From contig NZ_JAKCFB010000025.1 in assembly GCF_024198235.1 (NCBI RefSeq), forward strand, positions 1 to 64,000: DNA of 64,000 nt, in the 5' to 3' direction. Source of the DNA: Myxococcus dinghuensis (GTDB lineage Bacteria > Myxococcota > Myxococcia > Myxococcales > Myxococcaceae). Made by a program: the position numbers and the translations under genes. Of this stretch, positions 11,118 to 17,853 are shown piece after piece. The notes under the pieces were generated by a model, which saw only the letters and a program-made list of their open reading frames with translations, was not told the DNA's origin and did no database searches. Every line of letters starts with the position of its first letter. The first letter of the stretch is position 1.

Positions 11118-11393
11118 CTAGAAGCCGCAGCAGGTGATGTATGCGTCGACGCAGATTTCCCGGCACGCCGCATTGCTGCCGCAGTCGTACAAACACGCGA
11201 CGCGGTCCGGAGCACAGTACGACGGACAGGCGGAGATGGGCGCGGGAGGCGTCAGCTCCACGGACGCGGTGGGCGCGAGACACACGACTTCGACGGACTC
11301 CGAGACGGACGGCGCTCCCTGCTCGGCGGCGACCGAGATTCCCGCGACACCCGACAGCACCACCACGGCGGACACAATCAGCTTGTTCAGCAT
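11118..11393 (-). CDS. Small Cys-rich secreted protein, unknown function
   Basis: A 91-residue protein. The ATG at 11393 follows an excellent AGGAGG at about 9 nt, which decides this start over longer readings. Residues 1-22 form a Sec signal peptide (basic MLNK, hydrophobic IVSAVVVLSGVAG, cleavage near SVAA). The mature part carries nine cysteines, most in the last 45 residues, in patterns such as ACPSYC, CLYDC, ACREIC and a terminal CC, so a disulphide-knotted surface or extracellular mini-protein is likely. No family recognised. It ends close to and convergent with the histidine kinase (33 bp apart), and is followed upstream on its own strand by the SMI1/lipoprotein pair, with which it may or may not be co-expressed. 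Confidence 0.7.
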   Translation of the reverse strand: MLNKLIVSAVVVLSGVAGISVAAEQGAPSVSESVEVVCLAPTASVELTPPAPISACPSYCAPDRVACLYDCGSNAACREICVDAYITCCGF

Positions 11394-11543
11394 CGTTGCT
11401 CCCTCCTGGATGTGGAAATGCGCGTGCATCGTCCCGTCGTGATGACGAGCGACGCGCGCGCATTTCAATACGGAGAAGGGGCTTCCAGGAAAGGGTGGGC
11501 GCGTCGTGGGGCCGAGGCGCTGCGTCGTCTCTCCCTGTATCCG

Positions 11544-12023
11544 TCAGGGACGGAGCCAGAACCACCGGCCTTCGGAGCGCAACGCTCCCTCGAGGAACTC
11601 CCCGAAGGATGCGGCGATCTGCCGGCAATAGTCCGCGTCTGGGAAGCCCTCGCGATAGCCATCGCGAATCGGGTAGCGCCCGGCTTCTTGATGGCTCACG
11701 TCGAGGAGGATGTAGTTGCTGTCTCGTACCTCGCACACGGCATACCAGGAGGCGGGGCCGGACTTGTCGGTGTCGTCCTGGAGCATGACCACCCGCGCAC
11801 GTCGAATCTTCGTGAGCGGGAGGAACGAGAAAGCGGGGTCCCTGAAGGTGGGGGTCCTCGGGTCGAAGAGGTCGGCGCCGTCGCAGTGCAGATAGAAGGC
11901 ACGCAGGTCCGGGTCCAGCCGCCACCCCACGCTTCGTTCGAACGCCTCGATCTGCTCGGGCGTGGCGGGAGGATTGGGATGGTGGAGGCGCGACACCTCC
12001 GCAAGCAGTCTGTCCATCTCCAT
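11544..12023 (-). CDS. SMI1/KNR4-type protein, candidate immunity protein
   Basis: A 159-residue acidic cytoplasmic protein. The N-terminal part has the SMI1/KNR4 pattern: ATPEQIEAFERSVGWRLDPDLRAFYL followed by HCDGADLF, then a run of beta-strand segments, FLPLTKI...VVMLQDD and, near the end, SFGEFLEGAL. SMI1/KNR4 proteins are among the commonest immunity proteins of bacterial polymorphic toxin systems. The gene starts 3 bp after the stop of the upstream lipoprotein with an HNH-like C-terminus, the expected toxin-then-immunity order with translational coupling. Inference: it neutralises that lipoprotein toxin in the producing cell and its kin. No signal peptide is visible, as expected for protection against a nuclease acting in the cytoplasm. 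Confidence 0.82.
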   Translation of the reverse strand: MEMDRLLAEVSRLHHPNPPATPEQIEAFERSVGWRLDPDLRAFYLHCDGADLFDPRTPTFRDPAFSFLPLTKIRRARVVMLQDDTDKSGPASWYAVCEVRDSNYILLDVSHQEAGRYPIRDGYREGFPDADYCRQIAASFGEFLEGALRSEGRWFWLRP

Positions 12024-12026
12024 GGG

Positions 12027-12671
12027 CTACTCTCCGTAGGGATAGTCCACCCCGACCGTGGTCCACGGCGGGTTGTTCGCATAGCACTGGTTGTAGAGCC
12101 CGTTCAGCGTTTCATGGATGTCCTTGGGGAACGGCAGGATGTTCTCCCAGTCTGTCGGATTGCCTCCGTGCTTGAGGTCTCGGACATGGTGCCCGGGATA
12201 CGCGAGTCCCGTCGAATCTGTCGGCCACGCACCGAAGCGCCCGGCCCACTGTTCGCGGAACCCATCCCGTGCATTGTTCCATTGGGCGCGGGCGGACTCG
12301 TTCGCGCTGATGCTGAGCGTGGCGTAGTTGCAGCAGCAGTGCGTCATCCCGAAGCGGCTGCCCGTTTGAAGCACCGTCCCCTGGTAGTCCATCTTCACGT
12401 CCGCGAGCCACATGCAGCCCTGCAGTGCATGACCGCTCCCGGAGCACTTGGAGCGGCAGTAGTTCATGAGCTGCTGACTGCACTGCCAGGGCCCGTAATA
12501 GATGACGGTTCGGAACTGCCCTCCACCGGGCACGCTCACGAGCGGTCCAACCCATTTGCGGACGGGGGCGTCTGGGCGAAGGCCCGGCCCCTCCGCGCAG
12601 GCACCCAGAAACAGCATCGTCGCCAGAAGCGCGAGGCGGCGCACGGAACGAGCGCTATTCCTGGTGCACAT
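12027..12671 (-). CDS. Lipoprotein with HNH-like C-terminus; candidate SitA-type toxin
   Basis: A 214-residue protein from the ATG at 12671 (an in-frame GTG lies 9 bp upstream). Residues 1-25 are a lipoprotein signal: basic start, hydrophobic LALLATML, lipobox FLGAC with lipidated C25 and Ala at +2. The middle is Cys-rich (including three consecutive Cys in THCCCNY). The C-terminus reads GHHVRDLKHGG (160-170), then W-E-N (175-177) and IHETLN (185-190), the spacing of the HH-type HNH nuclease toxins (GHH/WHH/AHH families). It resembles the TIGR02269-type myxobacterial lipoproteins. Lipoprotein toxins (SitA) with a cognate immunity gene are known to pass between myxobacteria by TraA/TraB outer-membrane exchange. 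The SMI1 gene 3 bp downstream fits SitI. The family match is inferred from motifs only. Confidence 0.75.
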   Translation of the reverse strand: MCTRNSARSVRRLALLATMLFLGACAEGPGLRPDAPVRKWVGPLVSVPGGGQFRTVIYYGPWQCSQQLMNYCRSKCSGSGHALQGCMWLADVKMDYQGTVLQTGSRFGMTHCCCNYATLSISANESARAQWNNARDGFREQWAGRFGAWPTDSTGLAYPGHHVRDLKHGGNPTDWENILPFPKDIHETLNGLYNQCYANNPPWTTVGVDYPYGE

Positions 12672-12755
12672 GGAAGGCACTCTACTGCAGAGGCCTTCCT
12701 CGAAGACTGCACACTCCCCGCCTCGCGGTGCAGGGACGAGGCCGAGGGAAACGAC

Positions 12756-13289
12756 TCAGGCCGCGCGGGCCGCCTGCGCGCCCGGCTCCGGCGGCGCGTC
12801 GTACGTGGGCGTGAGGTCCACCACGTTGACGGTGAGCAGGTGGTACACGATGACGTTGCTCACCCAGAAGAAGAGAGCGGCGATGTGGACGTAGACGAGG
12901 AACGAGCCGGGCCACACCTGCAGCGGATGGTCGAAGACCTTGTCCGCCATGTAGCCCCCGAACCACTCGCCGACGAAGCAGGCCACGGAGCCCATCGCCA
13001 CGCGCATCCACACCTTCACCCGGCGCGGGTAGAACCAGAAGAAGTGCATGGCCCACAGCATGCTCACGCACCCGGCCCACAGGATCATGCTGCCGAAGGA
13101 GAACCAGTGGTACGGCGACTCCGGGTAGTGCCAGCCCCATTCCCCGTTCATCCACCGCCAGGCCACGTTCTGCGCCAGCTCCATGAACCAGAAGAGCGGC
13201 ACCACGTAGAGGACCTGCGTCATCAGCACCCGCAGGAAGCAGGCCAGGTTCTTCCAGGGCGACTGCGTGGACCGGCCAAGCGAAATCAT
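12756..13289 (-). CDS. Four-helix membrane protein, unknown function
   Basis: A 177-residue integral membrane protein. The ATG at 13289 has a G-rich (GGGGG) ribosome binding site 6-7 nt upstream; a longer in-frame reading to 13406 has no comparable site. Four hydrophobic, very Trp/Phe-rich segments are visible: about 15-37 (LMTQVLYVVPLFWFMELA), 55-82 (MILWAGCVSMLWAMHFFWF), 90-112 and 125-155. The tail is short and Pro/Ala-rich. No known family is recognised. It stands alone: the gene upstream on the same strand is nearly 380 bp away across a region with a strong palindrome, and the lipoprotein downstream is 85 bp away. A role in the inner membrane is all that can be supported. Confidence 0.75.
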   Translation of the reverse strand: MISLGRSTQSPWKNLACFLRVLMTQVLYVVPLFWFMELAQNVAWRWMNGEWGWHYPESPYHWFSFGSMILWAGCVSMLWAMHFFWFYPRRVKVWMRVAMGSVACFVGEWFGGYMADKVFDHPLQVWPGSFLVYVHIAALFFWVSNVIVYHLLTVNVVDLTPTYDAPPEPGAQAARAA

Positions 13290-13502
13290 GCATCCCCCGT
13301 GTGGTGGCCCGGCTTGTTCTGTTGAAGGGCCCCCAACCGACAGAACGCAACAAGTCGCATGTCTTGAGACAAGGTCGCACGACAACCGCTTGCTTCCGGA
13401 CGACACGCTGTCAGGTTCTCGCTGAACGTGGTTTCAGCCGTCCCGGGTGTCCAGCGGGAGAAACCCGAGCAGGACACGGGGGTTAGGTGCACTCGAGGCG
13501 CC

Positions 13503-13518
13503 TGTGAACCGGTTCACA
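13503..13518. promoter_or_regulatory. Perfect 16-bp palindrome, LacI/GalR-like operator candidate
   Basis: The sequence TGTGAACCGGTTCACA is fully self-complementary, with a central CCGG. It sits alone in a long non-coding gap, about 210 bp upstream of the membrane protein start at 13289. Symmetry with a central CG step and TG..CA ends is the style of LacI/GalR-family operators. No such regulator is encoded in the window, so the assignment is only by resemblance. Confidence 0.45.
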
Positions 13519-13612
13519 CGCCCCGTGGGCCCGGGTGTCCTCCATCGACGGTCCACATGTCCGACCCGGCGCGACAGCGTGGTCCGCGAGACACGACGCC
13601 CCCTGTCGAACG

Positions 13613-13654
13613 GGTGACGACGGACCGCCCGGAAGGCCTGGGTCCGTCGTCACC
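13613..13654 (-). terminator. Stem-loop terminator of the cytochrome gene
   Basis: Two perfectly complementary 14-nt arms (13613-13626, GGTGACGACGGACC, and 13641-13654) enclose a 14-nt loop, 14 bp beyond the stop codon of the minus-strand gene at 13669. There is no clear T-run, so it may act as a transcript 3' end stabiliser as well as a terminator. Confidence 0.6.
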
Positions 13655-13668
13655 AGGGGGCGCCCGGC

Positions 13669-16413
13669 CTACCGGCTCGTCGGGTCGTCCGGCCGCGTGC
13701 CACGGTCCAGCTCGTCGCGGTCGAGCGCGCCGTCCAGGTCGCGGTCGATGCCGATGCGCACCTCCGAGCCCTTGGGCACCACGGTGTACGTCAGCTCGTT
13801 GCCGGCGCCCGCCAGCGTCTGGAGCACGGCGGCCGTCACCGTCTCCGTGGCGCGGTCCGCCTGGAACACCCCCGCGCCCATGTACGTCGCGCCGCGCGCG
13901 ATGCCGCCCTGGTTGCCCTTCACCACCAGGCCCACCTTGCCGCTGTCGGCCAGCGCGAGGAACGTGGCGAGCGTGCTCGCCTGCGCGGGCGTGGGGCTCG
14001 CCGTGGTGAGCGTCACCTGCTGGCCCACGGCGGCGTGCGTGTCCTTGCCGTCCGGACCCGGCGGCTCCGCGACGGTGGTGGCGGAGCCCTTGGGCAGGTC
14101 CGAGCCGGCGAAGGACAACATGAACGCCACCATGTCGGCGAGCTCCTGGTCGCTCTGGAACGTGAAGACGGGCTCGCTCAGGAAGCGCGCGAGCGAGTCC
14201 ACGCCGCCGTCGTGCGAGAATCCGAAGCCGGCCAGGTTCGACGTCTGCGTGAACTCCATGCCGACCTTCTCGTAGAGGTTGCGGAGCTGTGAAATCTTCA
14301 TCGTCACGTTGCTGAAGCCGTCGATGGAGACGAGGCCCGTGTGGTGCTCGCCGCTGGTGCCCGTGGTGAAGGGGACGAACTGGCTGCCGTTCCACCGCAC
14401 GTCGCCGCCCATGCCGGTGGGCAGCGTGTGACACGTGGCGCACGCGAACGTCCCGCCGTCGAGCAGACGCGGGGGCCGGTAGATGCGCAGGCCGTTCACC
14501 GCGTTGCCGTTGGGCAGGGGCTGTCCCGCCGCGCCGAAGCGGCCGGTGGTGAAGTGGCCGGGCAGGGGCAGGTTGGTGGGCAGCGTGTTGTCGAGGTTGC
14601 GGAACGGGTTGGGCGGGAAGGTGAGCGTGGCGAGGAAGTCCTCGAACTGCTGCATCTCCACCACCGTGAGCTGGACGTCGTCACCCTGGAGCCCCACGAA
14701 GGCCGGGTTGAACTCCTCGAGGCCCGCGCGGTCGCCGCGCCAGTGCAGCGGCTCCTTGCCGATGATGTCCTGCAGCGTCTGCGTCGTCATGGGGCCCTTC
14801 ATCGCGTGCCAGGGCTGGAAGCCGCTCGTCATGCCCGGGATGCCCATGCCCAGGTTCTGGCCGGTGACGGCCTTCATGTCGCCGGCCGGGTCGCCCAGGT
14901 CCCACGCCAGCCGGTCCATGCGCCCGTCGATGTGGCACGACGCGCAGGAGATGTGTCCCAGGCCGGAGCCCTTGTGCGTGTCGTAGAGGTGCTGGCGTCC
15001 CACCTTGATGGCGCCTGGGGACGGGTCGAAGAAGGGGACGCGCGCCAGCTCCGTGTTCGTCGCCGGGTCCAGCACGGACACGCTGGCCGCGAACTTGTTG
15101 AGCACGTACACGCGCGTCCCGGCGAACACGACGCCGGTGGGGCCCTCGCCCACGTCGACCTGCGCCATGCGGTGGCCCGCGTCGTCCATCACCGCGACGT
15201 TGTTGGAGCCCATGCCCGTGATGTAGACGCGCGTGCCCGCCGTGTTCCACGCCATGCCGCGCGGGTCTCCCAGCGCCAGGTCCCGCGTCGCCTGCGGCAC
15301 GGTGCCCGTGGTGTACGTCAGGTGGGGGTTGAGGTCGAAGAGGGTCACGGCCGTCGGCGTGGCCGGGTGCACCGCGGCGGCCACCACGCGCAGGAAGCGG
15401 CCCCGGAGGTTCGGCTCGAAGCGGACCTCGTTCAGCGCGTCCGTGCCCACCATGACCAGGGTGCCGTTCGGGTGGACCGACAGCGCCATGTTCAGGTTCA
15501 TCAACCCGCTGGCGTAGGTGACCGCCAGCGACGACGCGTCGATGATGGCCACGTCCCGGTCGGGCAAATCCCATCCCGGCCTGCGCCCGGACGAGGCCGC
15601 GCTGGCGCCGGACACGAAGGCCGTCCAGTCGCGCGTGTTGTCGTCCACCCACCGCCCGGCGGCGTTCTTCTTCACGATGAGGCCCACCGGAGGCGGCGTG
15701 GGATTCGTGGTCTTCTTCGGCGGATTGAAGAGGCTGCCCGAGTTGGGAGGCGGGTTGACGCCGCCATAGGGGCCCGCGGTGTTGCTCACCACGTTGGGCG
15801 GGAAGCCTCCACCGCCCATGGCGTTGCCCCCGCCGAGCATCGTGCTGCGATTGCCGGACTCGAAGAAGGCCACGTACACCTGCGTGCCCGCCGCGTTCGT
15901 GGCCAGGGCCCGGGGCTCCTCGCCCTGCAAGGACAGCCGCGTGGGCGTGGACGACGGGTTGGCCGCGTCCACCACCAGCACGCGGTTGACCTGCGAGCAG
16001 GAGATGAACGCGCGCTGGGGCGAGCCCGCGAAGATGACGTCCGCGGGCTCGTCGTCCGTGGACACCGTCGTCCTCACGTTGAGCGTGGTGAGGTCCACGA
16101 TGCTGACGCTGTCGGAGACGTGGTTCACCACCCACGCCTCCGTGTTGCTCCGCGCGCGCACCGACACCGGGTCCAGCCCCACGGGGATGGCCGCCGCCAG
16201 CACGGGCAGGCCGCTCGTCACGTTGAACACCATCAGCCGGTTGTCCGCCGTGTTGACGGCGAGCAACCGCGTCCCGTCCGGCGTCAGGTCCAACGGATGG
16301 ACGTGTGGATGCTCCCAGTTCACGAACGCGCCCGTGCCCTGCGCGGAGGACACGCCCGCGCACAACACGAGGCATGGCAAGAGCACGGCCAGCGCCCTTC
16401 GGACGACCGACAT
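13669..16413 (-). CDS. Exported beta-propeller dihaem c-type cytochrome
   Basis: A 914-residue protein with a Sec signal peptide (residues 1-24, ending VSSAQ) and a GGAGG ribosome binding site before the ATG at 16413. The first half is a YVTN-type beta-propeller: repeated blades such as DLTPDGTRLLAVNTADNRL and GTQVYVAFFESG. The second half carries two c-type haem sites, CASCH (490-494) and CATCH (658-662), with spacing and surroundings like di-haem cytochrome c peroxidase/MauG relatives (HIDGRMDRLAWDLGDP). The C-terminus has an Asp-rich calcium-loop-like segment, DRDLDGALDRDEL. It should act in the periplasm or at the surface as an electron-transfer or oxidase protein. The natural partner is not visible. 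It is transcribed alone, with a stem-loop just after its stop. Confidence 0.85.
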   Translation of the reverse strand: MSVVRRALAVLLPCLVLCAGVSSAQGTGAFVNWEHPHVHPLDLTPDGTRLLAVNTADNRLMVFNVTSGLPVLAAAIPVGLDPVSVRARSNTEAWVVNHVSDSVSIVDLTTLNVRTTVSTDDEPADVIFAGSPQRAFISCSQVNRVLVVDAANPSSTPTRLSLQGEEPRALATNAAGTQVYVAFFESGNRSTMLGGGNAMGGGGFPPNVVSNTAGPYGGVNPPPNSGSLFNPPKKTTNPTPPPVGLIVKKNAAGRWVDDNTRDWTAFVSGASAASSGRRPGWDLPDRDVAIIDASSLAVTYASGLMNLNMALSVHPNGTLVMVGTDALNEVRFEPNLRGRFLRVVAAAVHPATPTAVTLFDLNPHLTYTTGTVPQATRDLALGDPRGMAWNTAGTRVYITGMGSNNVAVMDDAGHRMAQVDVGEGPTGVVFAGTRVYVLNKFAASVSVLDPATNTELARVPFFDPSPGAIKVGRQHLYDTHKGSGLGHISCASCHIDGRMDRLAWDLGDPAGDMKAVTGQNLGMGIPGMTSGFQPWHAMKGPMTTQTLQDIIGKEPLHWRGDRAGLEEFNPAFVGLQGDDVQLTVVEMQQFEDFLATLTFPPNPFRNLDNTLPTNLPLPGHFTTGRFGAAGQPLPNGNAVNGLRIYRPPRLLDGGTFACATCHTLPTGMGGDVRWNGSQFVPFTTGTSGEHHTGLVSIDGFSNVTMKISQLRNLYEKVGMEFTQTSNLAGFGFSHDGGVDSLARFLSEPVFTFQSDQELADMVAFMLSFAGSDLPKGSATTVAEPPGPDGKDTHAAVGQQVTLTTASPTPAQASTLATFLALADSGKVGLVVKGNQGGIARGATYMGAGVFQADRATETVTAAVLQTLAGAGNELTYTVVPKGSEVRIGIDRDLDGALDRDELDRGTRPDDPTSR

Positions 16414-16520
16414 GGAGACCTCCAGGGGGATTTGGTATTTCAGCTAAATCTGCTAATTCAGGCTAGCAGCCCTTGGTGACATCTCGAACACGGGGCGCCG
16501 GCCTGGGTCGCGGTGTCGTG

Positions 16521-16985
16521 TCACTCGCGCAGCCACGCGAGCATGACGTCCTTGTCGCCGGTGGCGAGCTCGTAGGGCGTGCCCGGGGCGATGAGGCCCG
16601 CGCGCGCCGCGACGCCTTCCACTGCGTCCTGGGCGTGGGTGAGCTGGATGCCGGCGCCCCCTCCACCGAGGACGAGGGGCGCGCCCATCTTCAGGTCGAG
16701 CACCACCACCCGTCGCCGCGCGGGGCGGGGCTCGGACATGTCCACGACGACGAAGTCCCCCGCGAAGCGGCGCTGGTCGCAGCGGAAGACCCACAGGTTG
16801 CGCTTGCGCTCGAGCAGCTCGCGCACGAAGGGCTTCTCGTCGCTCTTGAGCGCATAGCGTTCGGAGAGGAGCGCGGCGGTGGAGAGCGGATGGCCCTCCT
16901 CCCGTGCGAGGAGCAGCGCCCACGGGTTCGCGTGCCGCAGCAGCGGCAGCAGCACGGGCAGGACGATGGGCGGCTCGCGAGGCAT
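16521..16985 (-). CDS. Conserved hypothetical protein, possible PD-(D/E)XK-like core
   Basis: A 154-residue cytoplasmic protein from the ATG at 16985. The frame stays open to a GTG at 17039 and neither start has a clear ribosome binding site. Near residues 75-105 it reads FAGDFVVVDMS, then VVVLDLKMG: an acidic residue on one strand and a D-x-K on the next hydrophobic strand, the arrangement of PD-(D/E)XK nuclease folds. No domain match can be asserted, since short motifs of this kind occur by chance. It ends in a Trp-containing MLAWLRE. It lies divergent from a secreted protein (17134) and upstream of the cytochrome gene on the same strand, 107 bp from it. Function unknown. Confidence 0.6.
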   Translation of the reverse strand: MPREPPIVLPVLLPLLRHANPWALLLAREEGHPLSTAALLSERYALKSDEKPFVRELLERKRNLWVFRCDQRRFAGDFVVVDMSEPRPARRRVVVLDLKMGAPLVLGGGGAGIQLTHAQDAVEGVAARAGLIAPGTPYELATGDKDVMLAWLRE

Positions 16986-17133
16986 GCGTGGGCGTGCTCG
17001 ACGCGCGGAGGCGCTCGGGGCGGACAGGCATTCGAACACGGCGTCGTCGCGGGAGGAACCGCGCCGGGTTCCAGGGTGTCACCCCGCTCTGCTAGAGGGG
17101 CGGGGCTTTCCTCTCACACCCTGGAGTCTCGGC

Positions 17134-17643
17134 ATGTCCCGGTTTGCCAGTCGTGCGCTCGTGCTCGCCCTGATGTTCGCATCCACCTCCGCGTTCGCGG
17201 GTTCGCAGTGGGTGCAGGCGCGGACGGTGCTCAACACGTGTGGCTACTTCAGCACCGCGCAGGCGGAGGTCACCCTCACGTACCGCAACGACGACCTGCC
17301 GTGGGGGACGAGCGTGTTCCTCATCTACGGCTGGGGCGGCAGCACGTTCGACTGGGCGCCCGCGCCGCAGACCGTCGAGGTGCCGGCGGTGGCGCCGTAC
17401 CACTGGGGCACCACCGTGACGAGCATCATCCGGGCCCGGACCTCCACGGAGTACACGAGCATCAACTACGTCTGGAAGGTGGTCCTCCCGGACGGCCACG
17501 AGTTCTACGAGAAGGGCAATGGCTCCACGTACGGGTACTACGCCGCGAACTTCTCGCAGGTGCCCATGCCGTGCACCAACACGGCGGGGACCTTCATCGG
17601 CACGCCGACGCCGCTCATCATCACCACCGTCGTCAAGGATTGA
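17134..17643 (+). CDS. Small secreted protein, unknown function
   Basis: A 169-residue protein with a GGAG 10 nt before the ATG at 17134 and a clean Sec signal peptide (residues 1-23: SRFASRALVLALMFASTSAF, then AG). The mature part is beta-rich and aromatic-rich, with alternating strands such as VWKVVLPDGHEFYEKG and TYGYYAANF and only two cysteines (in NTCGYFS and PMPCTNT), which probably form one disulphide. This looks like a compact extracellular beta-sandwich, perhaps carbohydrate-binding, but no family is recognised. It is followed by a stem-loop 18 bp after its stop, so it is probably transcribed alone. Confidence 0.72.
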   Translation: MSRFASRALVLALMFASTSAFAGSQWVQARTVLNTCGYFSTAQAEVTLTYRNDDLPWGTSVFLIYGWGGSTFDWAPAPQTVEVPAVAPYHWGTTVTSIIRARTSTEYTSINYVWKVVLPDGHEFYEKGNGSTYGYYAANFSQVPMPCTNTAGTFIGTPTPLIITTVVKD

Positions 17644-17661
17644 AGACGCGCGGGTGACGGG

Positions 17662-17686
17662 GACGCCCGCCCGCGGGGCGGGTGTC
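17662..17686 (+). terminator. GC-rich stem-loop after the secreted protein gene
   Basis: An 11-bp stem (17662-17672 with 17676-17686, one G-T pair) closes a 3-nt loop, beginning 19 bp after the stop at 17643. There is no T-tract, so it may work as a weak or factor-assisted terminator. Confidence 0.5.
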
Positions 17687-17853
17687 TCCGCGTGGCGCGA
17701 GGCCTCGCGGGTGAATGGATGTTCAGCGGGCCTCCGGCGGGGGCCCGACCGGGGTTCGACGCGCGTGTCGCCGGCGTGTCGGAGGGGACCCGGACGCGAC
17801 CGGGGAGGAACTCCCCGTTGGCCCGGAGGCGGAAGCACTCCAGAATCGGCGGG

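Larger units (their letters stand above)
13290..13668. other. 379-bp non-coding gap
   Basis: No convincing gene on either strand. It holds the ribosome binding site and promoter region of the membrane protein at 12756-13289, a perfect 16-bp palindrome at 13503-13518, and a strong stem-loop at 13613-13654 just past the stop of the cytochrome gene. Between 13300 and 13500 I see no further ordered structure. Confidence 0.7.

Noticed and set aside
11412..13325. 637-codon plus-strand open frame across the toxin/immunity region
   Set aside because: No ribosome binding site or recognisable domain; three minus-strand genes with signal or SMI1/HNH features explain the region.
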